Shown here one piece after another: positions 20,448 through 28,878 of a DNA stretch of 64,000 nucleotides. The stretch comes from Hahellaceae bacterium. GTDB lineage: Bacteria > Pseudomonadota > Gammaproteobacteria > Pseudomonadales > Oleiphilaceae. Within the stretch, counting starts at the first letter, position 1. Each line of letters begins with the position of its first letter. Under the pieces are notes generated by a model that had not been told where the DNA came from, made no database searches, and saw only the letters and a program-made list of their open reading frames with translations. Where the stretch lies: assembly GCA_024234575.1 (NCBI GenBank), contig JACKOB010000002.1, forward strand, positions 868,001-932,000. The letters are read 5' to 3'. Made by a program: the position numbers and the translations under genes.

Positions 20448-21077
20448 ATGAATGGCAGATTGATTTACGTATTTGGCTTTATAATCGCATTGATCGCCCT
20501 TGGTATGGGCTGGTACACCGGCAAAGTGTCACTTACGCAGGCGCTCGACAAGAAAACCTTGGAAGAAGTAGGGGCTTTTGTCTACGATGTACCCCGACCG
20601 GTCACGGAGTTCAGTCTTGTCGATCAGCACGGCCAGGCTTTTAACAACAGTCGTCTGTTGGGCAAGTGGTCATTTGTATTCTTCGGCTATACCCATTGCC
20701 CGGACGTCTGTCCCGGCACTATGCTGGTTTATCAGGCGTTGAACGCGGAGTTTAGCGATAGGGGCATCACCGATACGCAGATGTTAATGGTAACCGTTGA
20801 TCCTGCCCGAGATAATGTTGAAACATTACAGGGGTATCTTGCTTTCTTTAATCCAGAATATATTGGATTAACCGGCGAAGAAGCGGTTATCAGGCGTTTT
20901 GCTCAATCATTGAATGCCGGGTTTTCGATACCGGAACACGCCGAGGGTGAGCCATATTTCGTTGATCATAGCTCGCACATTGCTTTGGTCGATCCGGATG
21001 GTAACTTTGCCGGCTTCTTTCAGATGCCACACAAAGCCGCTGTTATAGCAACAATATTGAATGCGCTGCGGCATTAG
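20448..21077 (+). CDS. SCO1/SenC-family copper chaperone
   Basis: Membrane-anchored, periplasm-facing thioredoxin-fold protein that delivers copper to cytochrome oxidase (CuA site) or acts in thiol redox. The 209 residues have one N-terminal membrane helix (about 5-22). The copper motif is THCPDVCPG with C84 and C88, and the conserved distal His is H174 in VDHSSHIALVDPDG. No cytochrome oxidase genes are in the window. The PAS/GGDEF gene begins 18 bases downstream, so they may be cotranscribed. Confidence 0.92.
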   Translation: MNGRLIYVFGFIIALIALGMGWYTGKVSLTQALDKKTLEEVGAFVYDVPRPVTEFSLVDQHGQAFNNSRLLGKWSFVFFGYTHCPDVCPGTMLVYQALNAEFSDRGITDTQMLMVTVDPARDNVETLQGYLAFFNPEYIGLTGEEAVIRRFAQSLNAGFSIPEHAEGEPYFVDHSSHIALVDPDGNFAGFFQMPHKAAVIATILNALRH

Positions 21078-21095
21078 TCCGTGCGGGAGTAATCG

Positions 21096-22052
21096 ATGAA
21101 TTTGTCCGCTGAAACCTTAATGGCTGCTTTGGCAAGTTGCCGTGATGGTATTGTCGTCACCGATGTGTCGACACCAAAAAATGAAATGGTTTTCGCTAAT
21201 GACGCTTTTCGCAACATGCTCGGGTTTTCAGAACTTGAACTGAGAGGCCTGGGTACTCGGTTTTTATTAGGCAAGAAAACACGGCCCACTGCCGGTCATA
21301 CTTTTCGGCGAGCGATTAACGAGCGAATCCCATGTTTAGTGACCGTAAGCGCCACCAAAAAAGATGGTAATGAAATCTGGCTAGAGATCAGTGGAGCACC
21401 AGTGATTGAAAACGGCCGGCCTGGTGACCTCTATCTGGGTGTTTGCCGTGATGTGACACAAAGAACGCTGGCCATTGAAGCCTTACTGGCAACCGATATT
21501 GCTATTGAAGTACCCGTTGGTGCCGAAGATACGCAGACCATAGACCCGCTGACTTCACTCTATAACCGCTCTTTTTTCGAAGAATATGCCGAGCGTGAAT
21601 GGGCAACGATGCTGCGTCAGCATTTGCCCATTAGTATTTTTATGATTCGCGTAAAGGGCTGTGAAAATCTGCCCCAGGCCTCTACCCACCAGCTTTCTTT
21701 GAATCATCTGTTAGAGCTGATGGCTGATAATCTGCGCCAGCAATTTCGTCGTGGTACGGATCTGGTTGCTCGTTTTGATCGTGATACGTTTGTAGGTATT
21801 GCTGCCGGAATGGGGTGGGAAGATGCAGAAGTGATGGCCGGATCAACCGTAGACAGGCTTAATCGGGCGTTAAAGCAGGCTGGACCAGAACTTATGGATA
21901 TGTCCTGCCGCATGGGAGTGGCCACCGCGGTACCGGAAGAAAATCATCAGATTGATGAGATCATTGCCAGTGCTCAGGAGGCGCTGAATAAGGCTGTGGC
22001 AGATGACACCAACAATCTGACAGTGGCGATGTCGACAGTTGATTTCAGTTAG
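21096..22052 (+). CDS. LOV-like PAS plus degenerate GGDEF-domain protein
   Basis: Cytoplasmic protein of 318 residues. The N-terminal PAS domain (about 8-125) is strikingly LOV-like (VFANDAFRNMLGFSELEL, then TRFLLGKKT, then GVCRDVTQ). The photoactive Cys of the GxNCRF motif is Thr (GLGTRF, T54). The C-terminal domain keeps the diguanylate cyclase opening DPLTSLYNRSFF, but the GGDEF loop reads DRDTF (residues 228-232), so cyclase activity is unlikely. It may act as a sensor or a binding partner. It is convergent with the HD-GYP gene and lies 18 bases after the Sco gene. Confidence 0.85.
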   Translation: MNLSAETLMAALASCRDGIVVTDVSTPKNEMVFANDAFRNMLGFSELELRGLGTRFLLGKKTRPTAGHTFRRAINERIPCLVTVSATKKDGNEIWLEISGAPVIENGRPGDLYLGVCRDVTQRTLAIEALLATDIAIEVPVGAEDTQTIDPLTSLYNRSFFEEYAEREWATMLRQHLPISIFMIRVKGCENLPQASTHQLSLNHLLELMADNLRQQFRRGTDLVARFDRDTFVGIAAGMGWEDAEVMAGSTVDRLNRALKQAGPELMDMSCRMGVATAVPEENHQIDEIIASAQEALNKAVADDTNNLTVAMSTVDFS

Positions 22053-22085
22053 GGCAATAAGCAACCAATTGACGACATATCCGGA

Positions 22086-23291
22086 CTATAGAAAATCCTT
22101 CACTGAAATTTTGTAGGCTTCCGGGTCGACAGCTTTCAGAATTCTGTCCTGTACACTGGGCTTCGACAAATCGATCACCATTGTCTTGATAAAGTTCCGA
22201 AACTTCGTGTGGTACATCACTCTTACAGTTGGTAAACGCTGGTCTGCTTCGTTGGCCTCAATTACCACGCCAAGTCGCCCGCTTTCAAGTAGCACCAGTG
22301 ATCCGACCGGGAAGATACCCACGGTGCGAATAAAATGCTCAACCAGAGAACGGTCGAGGTGCGACCCGCTCCATTCAAGCAGTTTTTTGATAGCTGCAGT
22401 TGGGGTCATACCTTTGTGATAGACACGGTCTGCGGTAATGGCATCGTAAACGTCAGTAATCGCCACCATTCTTCCGTAAGCTGAGATTTCCTCACCCTTT
22501 AGACCGTTGGGGTAACCACTGCCATCCATTTTTTCGTGGTGTTGGGCAGCAACCAGAATGGTTAATTCAGAAATACCCTCGGTTGTTTTTAAGATATCTG
22601 CACTATGCACAACGTGTGTTTTCATCTGGCCAAATTCAGCGTCAGTGAGCTTTCCTGGCTTATGTAATACCTCGTCCGGCACCAGGATTTTACCAATGTC
22701 ATGCAACAGCGCACCAATAATGGTTTGATGCAGAATGTCCCGATCAAGAGACATTGAACGGCCAAAGAGCGACATTAAAACGCTGAGATTTACCGAGTGC
22801 TCCATGAGGTAAGAGTCTTTCTCACGAATTCTTCCCAAACATGACAGAGCGTTGTGGTTTCTAAAGATCGAATCAAGCATGCCATCGGCAAGCTCACTGA
22901 CCGAGCTGACGTCGATACTCTTGCCGATCTTTACATCTTCCATCACGTTGTTAACTAATCCCTTTGCTTCCCTGTGCAGTTTTTCTGCAACAATCATCTC
23001 ATCTTGCAAAGAAATCTGAGGCCGAGTCAGAGGTGAAAGCGCTCCTGCCTTTTGCAGCTGTGTTTCATTGTTTTTTTCCACCTCATGGGCTGGTATGCCG
23101 TCCTGGGTATCGGCGCCTTTCATGGTGTCGATGTAAATCTCGGTGACACCCAGTTTGATTATTTTTTCGATGACCGCTTCAGACTTCAGTGGTCCGCTTT
23201 TTTTCATATTGTTGTGTGGTATCCAATCTTTATTCAGATCAGATATGTACATGCCAACACGTAATGCAGAAACAGGAATTCGTTTTATCAT
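22086..23291 (-). CDS. HD-GYP cyclic-di-GMP phosphodiesterase with DUF3391 N-terminal domain
   Basis: Predicted to hydrolyse c-di-GMP. The 401 residues begin MIKRIPVSALRVGMYISDLNKDW, typical of the DUF3391 domain. The catalytic HD domain shows LLHDIGKILVPDEVLHKPGKLT, AQHHEKMDGSGYPNGLKGEEIS (the HHExxxGxGYP part of HD-GYP) and ITDVYDAITADRVY. All key metal and GYP residues appear present, so it is probably active. It lies tail to tail with the degenerate GGDEF gene, 33 bases apart, which hints at but does not prove a functional link. Confidence 0.93.
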   Translation of the reverse strand: MIKRIPVSALRVGMYISDLNKDWIPHNNMKKSGPLKSEAVIEKIIKLGVTEIYIDTMKGADTQDGIPAHEVEKNNETQLQKAGALSPLTRPQISLQDEMIVAEKLHREAKGLVNNVMEDVKIGKSIDVSSVSELADGMLDSIFRNHNALSCLGRIREKDSYLMEHSVNLSVLMSLFGRSMSLDRDILHQTIIGALLHDIGKILVPDEVLHKPGKLTDAEFGQMKTHVVHSADILKTTEGISELTILVAAQHHEKMDGSGYPNGLKGEEISAYGRMVAITDVYDAITADRVYHKGMTPTAAIKKLLEWSGSHLDRSLVEHFIRTVGIFPVGSLVLLESGRLGVVIEANEADQRLPTVRVMYHTKFRNFIKTMVIDLSKPSVQDRILKAVDPEAYKISVKDFL

Positions 23292-23544
23292 AGCAAGCGT
23301 TTGTGATTATTTTTAATATTAGCGACGAAAGACCATATGGGATGAAGCCAAGCCGTACTTATTCTAAAGTACTACATAAGAAGTATAGACCGGCTGACAC
23401 AAAAGTCTTGGCAGAAATGACCGGCAGAACGTATTTATGCACGATTGTTTTGGATTTTGTATATGGTACATTTGCACACATACTCTTTGTTGGCAGCCAT
23501 GTGCCCGGCCAATCTTTCTAATTAACCAATGATAGAAGCAGACC

Positions 23545-24837
23545 ATGAACCGAATGTTACGAAAAGTTCTGAATACGATTGATGTGCCTGACGATCTGAC
23601 GCCTGTAACTGTTCGCAACCGCGCGCAAGAAGTGGCGCCGGAAAGTGTTGGAATCAGCAGCAAAGGAGCAGAAGCAATCTGGCGTTCTGTCGAAGCGCTT
23701 TATCGGACCGGAACACAGCCTGCGATTGAGCTTTGTCTTCGTCGTAAAGGCCAGATTGTCTTTAATCGCAGTATCGGCCATGCCCGGGGCAATGGCCCAA
23801 AAGATGACCCTTTGACGCCAAAAGTGCTTGCCACACCAGAGACCCCTATTTGTTTGTTTTCGACGTCCAAGGCAATTACTGCCGTTGTTATCCACCTTTT
23901 GGCAGAGCAAGGATTAGTTAATTTACTTGACCCGGTCAGTTACTATTTGCCGGAATTTTCCCGCCATGGAAAAGGCAATATTACGCTGCACCAGATTCTT
24001 TCTCATCGAGGAGGCATACCAGGGCTACCCACAGATGTGCCTTTGGATACACTTTGGGATAACGAAGAAGTCTGGCGACTGCTGTGTGATGCCAAACCCA
24101 TTGCTGTGGATGGCGGGCAACTGGCTTATCATGCCATTACCGGTGGCTACGTGCTTGGGCGAGTGTTAGAAAAAGTGACCGGCGAAACCATCCAGCACTA
24201 TCTCGATACACATTTACGCCAGCCATTAGGTATGAAATATTTTACCTACGGTATTGATGCCGAACATCAGGGCGACCTGGCGTGGAACTACGCCACCGGA
24301 CCTAAACCCCGCTTTCCTGTTTCCTGGGTGGTGCGGCGAGCGCTGGGAGCTGATATAGATACGGTCGAGATGGTAAGCAATGACCCGCGTTTTCAGGAAG
24401 CGGTGATACCGGCAGGGAATCTGGTGGGAACCGCCGAAGAAGTCTCACGCTTTTTTCAAATGATGCTGGATGATGGCATCTGGCAGGGCCAGCGTATTTG
24501 TGACCCGGTAACAGTCAAGCGGGCCACTCAAGAGTTTGGCACCCTGCAATTTGACCGTACGTTAATGATGCCAATGCGTTATAGTGCGGGCATGATGCTG
24601 GGTGGTGAACCTTTCGGCTTCTGGGGGCAACATAGTGGTCGTGCTTTTGGCCATCTTGGGTTGATAAACAAGCTTTGTTGGGCAGACCCGGAGCGGGAAA
24701 TCTCCGTTGCCTTGCTAACTACCGGCCTTCCGATTGTGGCTCATCACATTCCGCAATTGATTAAATTTGTAATGACAGTGTCAGGAGAGTGCGGGAAAAC
24801 AGGTCATGTAGACAAGGCGGCCTCTGTCTTTGTGTAG
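23545..24837 (+). CDS. Serine hydrolase of the class C beta-lactamase/esterase family
   Basis: The 430 residues match the PF00144 fold. The nucleophile motif SxxK is STSK (S106, K109), the second motif is the Tyr in AYHAITGGYVLG, and a third-motif HLG appears in GHLGLINKLCW. Members include esterases, DD-peptidases and lactonases, and there is no obvious signal peptide here. A cytoplasmic esterase is therefore more likely than an antibiotic beta-lactamase. The substrate cannot be inferred. The glutathione transferase gene starts 47 bases downstream and is probably in the same operon. Confidence 0.87.
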   Translation: MNRMLRKVLNTIDVPDDLTPVTVRNRAQEVAPESVGISSKGAEAIWRSVEALYRTGTQPAIELCLRRKGQIVFNRSIGHARGNGPKDDPLTPKVLATPETPICLFSTSKAITAVVIHLLAEQGLVNLLDPVSYYLPEFSRHGKGNITLHQILSHRGGIPGLPTDVPLDTLWDNEEVWRLLCDAKPIAVDGGQLAYHAITGGYVLGRVLEKVTGETIQHYLDTHLRQPLGMKYFTYGIDAEHQGDLAWNYATGPKPRFPVSWVVRRALGADIDTVEMVSNDPRFQEAVIPAGNLVGTAEEVSRFFQMMLDDGIWQGQRICDPVTVKRATQEFGTLQFDRTLMMPMRYSAGMMLGGEPFGFWGQHSGRAFGHLGLINKLCWADPEREISVALLTTGLPIVAHHIPQLIKFVMTVSGECGKTGHVDKAASVFV

Positions 24838-24884
24838 AAGAGCGGTTTTTTGACGCTGGGTATATAGAAATCAGGGAGAATACA

Positions 24885-25484
24885 ATGTACCAATTATATG
24901 GAACCTCAGGTTCAGGTAACTGCTATAAAGTTAGCCTGCTTCTTACACAGTTGTATTTACCGTTTCATTGGCATGAAGTTGATATTCTTAAGGGGGAGAG
25001 TCGTTCGGATCTTTTTCTAAAAAAAAGCCGGGCGGGTAAGGTTCCCATACTGGAAACCCCGGAGGGCGAAGTTTTGTCAGAGTCTAACGCCATTTTGTTT
25101 TATTTGGCCAAAGGCTCTGATTTTCTCCCGCTTGAGCCTTTGCAGGAAGCGAGGGTTTTACAATGGCTTTTCTGGGAACAGTATTCCCATGAGCCGAATA
25201 TTGCCGTGGCACGCTTTCACAAAGTATGGGGCGACGGAGATCTGACTCCCTTTGCAGACAAAGTCGCCAATGGCTACGACGCTTTGGCATTAATGAATGC
25301 CCACCTGGCAGACAACCTGTTTTTCGTGGGAAATCGTTACACCATTGCGGACATTGGGCTCTATGCCTATACCCATGTAGCACATGAAGGTGGTTTCGAT
25401 ATGAAACCCTATAAAAATGTTGCCTCTTGGTTAGAGCGGGTTTCCCGGCAGCCAGGGCATATTAAAATGGCGGCGGCTAAGTAA
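24885..25484 (+). CDS. Glutathione S-transferase family protein
   Basis: Cytoplasmic protein of 199 residues. The N-terminal thioredoxin-like domain has YGTSGSGNCYKVSLLL, GKVPILETPEG and SESNAILFYLA (the glutathione-binding cis-Pro and ESNAI motifs). The C-terminal helical domain ends with NRYTIADIGLYAYTHVAHEGG. The frame opens at 24789, but the ATG at 24885, with GGGAGA upstream, starts at the conserved domain. It follows the serine hydrolase, which suggests detoxification or catabolism of an ester compound, by inference only. Confidence 0.92.
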   Translation: MYQLYGTSGSGNCYKVSLLLTQLYLPFHWHEVDILKGESRSDLFLKKSRAGKVPILETPEGEVLSESNAILFYLAKGSDFLPLEPLQEARVLQWLFWEQYSHEPNIAVARFHKVWGDGDLTPFADKVANGYDALALMNAHLADNLFFVGNRYTIADIGLYAYTHVAHEGGFDMKPYKNVASWLERVSRQPGHIKMAAAK

Positions 25485-25525
25485 ACACAAACATATGCTA
25501 AGGCGCTGGTAAATAGCGCCACTCA

Positions 25526-25882
25526 TCATTGAAAGTCGCCAACTTCTCTTTCCTGTTGCTCCAGAATTGCTAGAACCTGGTCTGTGATCAGCTGTATTTC
25601 TATTGCGGTTCTTGTTCGAAGAATCATATCTGCGCAGCGTAACTTTAGAGCTTGCAGCTTAGGGTTAACCTGGTGCAGGCTCTCAGTAATAATCTCGTAT
25701 GGATAATGATGATCTTGAATGCTCAGTTTATTAAGCTCGTTTGACTCATGGTGAAACACACTGATGATGTTATAGATAAAGTCTTTATTGGAGATAGAAG
25801 AACACTCCCAATAGGCGTTATCCAGTAATTCGTTAAACAATGCGAACTTCTCAATGGCATCCGCAATAGTAGCTTGGCTCAT
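25526..25882 (-). CDS. Unrecognised small protein, 118 residues
   Basis: No family is recognised. The sequence is predicted mostly helical, with many Glu, Leu, Ile and Asn (AIEKFALFNELLDNAY, IQLITDQVLAILEQQERE), and has no membrane segment or signal peptide. It is convergent with the GST gene; a 6-bp inverted repeat (GGCGCT/AGCGCC, 25502-25520) lies between the stops. It belongs to a run of small, apparently lineage-restricted genes up to 27.5 kb. It is probably real, because the frame is intact and codon use is ordinary. Confidence 0.6.
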   Translation of the reverse strand: MSQATIADAIEKFALFNELLDNAYWECSSISNKDFIYNIISVFHHESNELNKLSIQDHHYPYEIITESLHQVNPKLQALKLRCADMILRTRTAIEIQLITDQVLAILEQQEREVGDFQ

Positions 25883-26126
25883 AATCTAGACCTTCGTGTT
25901 CTTGTCATTTGGGTTCAGCAAAACGAACCGCACTTCCTTAAGCATAGCAAAGCATTTTGATAGAAACAGGAAGATTCGGGAGAACTAATTATTTTTATAT
26001 AGCCTATCTTTTAAGCAAAATTAGACGCAGTACAGGAAATTTTAGGCGCGAAAGGTTGCAGCGACTCGACAGGTTGTGCAAAATGGGTCAAAAAATAAAC
26101 GGAAATTTTTACAGTGGAAGGATTCC

Positions 26127-26327
26127 ATGAATACTTTGCCGAACCTGCATCAGTTCACTAACGTGAAACATCATTTGAAATGTAAGCTTGAAAAAGAGCT
26201 CGACGTGCTTGAAGAACGCGTTCGACAGTTACAAGGCTCATCCAGCAAAAATCGCGAAATTATCATAACGACTTATCGTAAGATTATTGATCGCAAACAG
26301 GATTTTAAAAAGCACTGGGATCTTTAG
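26127..26327 (+). CDS. Small coiled-coil protein, 66 residues
   Basis: No family is recognised. The ATG at 26127 has a GGAAGGA site four bases upstream; the frame also opens at 26076 without such support. The product is basic and strongly helical, with a heptad-like stretch (LEKELDVLEERVRQLQGSS) that suggests a short coiled coil. It lies in a cluster of small genes. There are no cysteines beyond one, and no membrane helix. Confidence 0.55.
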   Translation: MNTLPNLHQFTNVKHHLKCKLEKELDVLEERVRQLQGSSSKNREIIITTYRKIIDRKQDFKKHWDL

Positions 26328-26477
26328 GGTCTGTTGATAGGTCTGTATAGCCTTAAGAAATGCCTGCTTTTTAACAAAAACACTTGCAAAGTGAACGAAA
26401 ATTCACCGAGCCACGGTCGCTTTTTTGAAAGGTATAGGTTATATTTTATACAGTAACATCGACCAGGAGGATGTGGC

Positions 26478-27134
26478 ATGGCAGATTTTAATGCAGTATC
26501 AAACTCTTTTGCGTCCGCACCACAGTCTTTCACTCAAAAAGATCGTGCAGAAGAGCTACGCGATGCCCGTCAATCGACCAGTCAATTTGATAACAAGCAA
26601 CTGGCGCAAAACGAGACAGTCGCAAAAGACCAACGGGCAAACAGCGCAACAACCGTGTTTGCGTCTACTGCATCAAGTGACACTGGTGCTGGTAGGGCGT
26701 CGGTAAATGCCGCGAATTCGCTTGAAACCGGTAGCCCAGCAGCGCAGGTATCGTTGCAGCGGACAGCGGATGCGTTTGAGCAACAGCTACAAAGAGCGGC
26801 AGTTGAGAGAAACTCAAGAAATCAGGAGGCACCTGCTGAAGCGCAGACTACTGTGCAGGCGAGAGAGCCTCAACAGGCTGATGTGCGTGAGGCGAGAAGC
26901 GAATCTTCCTCTGAGGGTGACAGGGAGCAGGTTGAGCTGCAATCACCTGGTAGTGCCCCTGCTGCAGATGCCCGACCTGAGGTGGCCGGTGAATCTACAA
27001 CAACTGCAGAAACCGCCGCACCCGACAGGGCTGCATCGAGTGAGCAAGAGCGACCTGAAGCTGCGAACACTAATGATGCACCAGAGCGAGAAAATGCCGA
27101 GGATGCGCTTGGTTTTGGATCCGCGACAGTCTGA
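26478..27134 (+). CDS. Low-complexity, acidic, probably disordered protein, 218 residues
   Basis: No family is recognised. An excellent AGGAGG site lies 7 bases before the ATG, and a strong terminator follows the stop, so this is a real transcription unit. Composition is dominated by Ala, Glu, Gln, Ser, Thr and Arg, with almost no large hydrophobics after residue 100, and no signal peptide or membrane helix. It should be intrinsically disordered and very soluble. A +1-shifted frame (26707-27249) is also open over much of it, a by-product of composition. Confidence 0.65.
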   Translation: MADFNAVSNSFASAPQSFTQKDRAEELRDARQSTSQFDNKQLAQNETVAKDQRANSATTVFASTASSDTGAGRASVNAANSLETGSPAAQVSLQRTADAFEQQLQRAAVERNSRNQEAPAEAQTTVQAREPQQADVREARSESSSEGDREQVELQSPGSAPAADARPEVAGESTTTAETAAPDRAASSEQERPEAANTNDAPERENAEDALGFGSATV

Positions 27135-27147
27135 TCGCCATTGTTTT

Positions 27148-27174
27148 AAAAGCCGGCTTACCGCCGGCTTTTTT
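27148..27174 (+). terminator. Rho-independent terminator after the acidic protein gene
   Basis: The stem AAAGCCGGC/GCCGGCTTT with a 5-base loop is followed by six Ts and starts 14 bases after the stop. Confidence 0.9.
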
Positions 27175-27342
27175 ACGCCTGCAGAAATCATGAACTGTTT
27201 GCTATTTAACCTAAAGCATCAGGGTTGTTTTACAAATTGCTTCTTTTAGCAATATTCCCTTACGCGCTAATGTTAACTGGTCGACATTAGTACTTAGGCC
27301 GCAGCGTATACTAAAGACGTACTCAATGCGGAGAGCCGTAAC

Positions 27343-27546
27343 ATGACCACACTGGAAGCCCAAAAATTAAGACTTGAACAAGAGATGCGAGAGGCGCTTG
27401 AGCAGATCAATATCATTAAAAAGCAGCCTTGCCCTGACTTTAAAATACTGAATTATTATACGGATGTGGTTGTTCGGGATCAGCAGCTTATCGAAATGAT
27501 TGATTACCATCTCTTCGGTGCAGAACAGTCACGCGTTGCCCATTAA
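27343..27546 (+). CDS. Small helical protein, 67 residues
   Basis: No family is recognised. The ATG is preceded by GGAGAG about 9 bases away, and a perfect terminator follows 57 bases after the stop. The N-terminal half is a likely amphipathic helix (EAQKLRLEQEMREALEQI), followed by a Pro/Cys turn (KKQPCPDFK) and a second helix. It could be a small regulatory or binding protein; nothing more can be said. Confidence 0.6.
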   Translation: MTTLEAQKLRLEQEMREALEQINIIKKQPCPDFKILNYYTDVVVRDQQLIEMIDYHLFGAEQSRVAH

Positions 27547-27603
27547 GAGAGCGGATTGAACAGGTAGTACCTGGTTCTGTGCACTTGAATTGAGTCGATT
27601 ATT

Positions 27604-27634
27604 AAAAAAGCCAGCTATGAGAGCTGGCTTTTTT
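27604..27634 (+). terminator. Rho-independent terminator, probably bidirectional
   Basis: The stem AAAAAAGCCAGCT/AGCTGGCTTTTTT is perfect, with a 5-base loop. It lies between the small helical protein gene (plus) and the lipoprotein gene (minus), and the A- and T-tracts would serve both strands. Confidence 0.9.
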
Positions 27635-27666
27635 ACGTGCGCTTTTTACAAGCTTTTCTCTATTGT

Positions 27667-28767
27667 TTAGCCTCGATGAGGTAGTAATGTTCCCGTATAG
27701 CTGGTGAGTGGTGTGGCGTTGTCGCCATCATAACCAGGGTCTTTATAAGGCACGACGGCTTTCCATTCCGGGTTATCTTTAAATAGCTGGTTTAATTCCT
27801 CGCCAGTAACGTCTTTAAGAACGATGTCAGTGACATTGTCCTGCTTGTCGACAACAGAATAGGCGGAGACAAAATCAGAAATGAATACATCGGCAACACC
27901 AGTTTGATAGCTCACCCTGATTTTTATACGCTTCAGCGTTCCCAGGCTTTCAGATGGCGTAAAGCCGCGAGAATCAACATGTTCTGCTGTGTCTTTAAAA
28001 TAGGTGTCGTAGTCTTTGTAAATGGAAATATCGCTACCAGAGGCATCTGACCAGCTTGCTATTACACTGGAGGGTGTCATGTAGCCTTCGGTGGTGAATA
28101 AATCCGCTCGGTATGTTGTCAGGCTTAATGCACTGTTTGAGGCCAATACGGTCGCACTTTCGGGGGTTTCATCTGTGGTTTCGTTACTTTGAGAAAACTC
28201 CCACAGGGTTCGCGTAATGTATTTATTGCCATCAATATCTGCACCACCCGAGTAGTTATAGTCGACGAGATACCTAAGAGGTAATCCGCCACCGGCTTGA
28301 TTGAGTGTAAAGTCTTTGTTGTTGTAGCGAATAGCGACGTCGCTCTGTGCACAACCGGATACCATTTGTCTGCCACTGATAACGTTAAACACTTCGTCTT
28401 TGGCGATAACTTCCTCGATGAGATCGAGCGAGTTAAGGTATGACGTTGCCGATTCTGGCTCACCCTCTAACCCCAGTACAACCTTCAGTTGAGCTTGCAG
28501 GTAGTTTTTCAGTGTAATGGCTGTTTCAGATGCGTCATCGGCACTGCTATCTGGCTGCATAGATTTCAGAATGTCATCGCCCTGGGTTTGTTGCAGGTTT
28601 TCAGTTACGGTCCAGGATTCGCGTGTGTAATTAACGGTCGCCGCTGTATTAAAGCAGGCGACTTCTATGCCTGTGCCAGGTCGGTTCTCTTCTTCGCTGC
28701 AACCTGCAAGTATGTTTGTCGTGAGCAGTAGAGCCAGCAAAAGCTTTGTCTTGTGAAGCTTGGTCAT
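27667..28767 (-). CDS. Lipoprotein of unknown function, 366 residues
   Basis: The signal peptide ends in a canonical lipobox, ILAGC (C23). The mature part begins SEEENRPGTG and contains two further cysteines that could pair (ACFNTAATV near 37 and SGCAQSD near 138). I see no catalytic motif; the rest appears to be mixed alpha/beta with many Thr, Ser and Asp, as in periplasmic substrate- or surface-binding lipoproteins. It stands between a bidirectional terminator and a hybrid kinase gene on the same strand, about 110 bases downstream of the latter. Confidence 0.75.
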   Translation of the reverse strand: MTKLHKTKLLLALLLTTNILAGCSEEENRPGTGIEVACFNTAATVNYTRESWTVTENLQQTQGDDILKSMQPDSSADDASETAITLKNYLQAQLKVVLGLEGEPESATSYLNSLDLIEEVIAKDEVFNVISGRQMVSGCAQSDVAIRYNNKDFTLNQAGGGLPLRYLVDYNYSGGADIDGNKYITRTLWEFSQSNETTDETPESATVLASNSALSLTTYRADLFTTEGYMTPSSVIASWSDASGSDISIYKDYDTYFKDTAEHVDSRGFTPSESLGTLKRIKIRVSYQTGVADVFISDFVSAYSVVDKQDNVTDIVLKDVTGEELNQLFKDNPEWKAVVPYKDPGYDGDNATPLTSYTGTLLPHRG

Positions 28768-28878
28768 ATACGGTCAGCTTTCCTTTAGAATACGGTGGCT
28801 CAACAATTTACCTGATAAGCCTGCGATTGCAAGGTTTGACTGGTGTCTTTGAGAACTGGTTAAAGACTGGGCAGGGTT

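Noticed and set aside
23545..24837. Antibiotic-resistance beta-lactamase
   Set aside because: The SxxK and Tyr motifs fit the family, but there is no signal peptide and general architecture favours an esterase-type hydrolase.
25502..25520. Terminator between the GST and the 118-residue protein genes
   Set aside because: The 6-bp GGCGCT/AGCGCC stem has a 7-base loop and no T-tract, so it is too weak to call.
26707..27249. A 180-codon frame shifted by one base inside the acidic protein gene
   Set aside because: Composition-driven shadow: very basic, Arg/Leu-rich, no ribosome site at its start. The other frame has AGGAGG and a terminator right after its stop.
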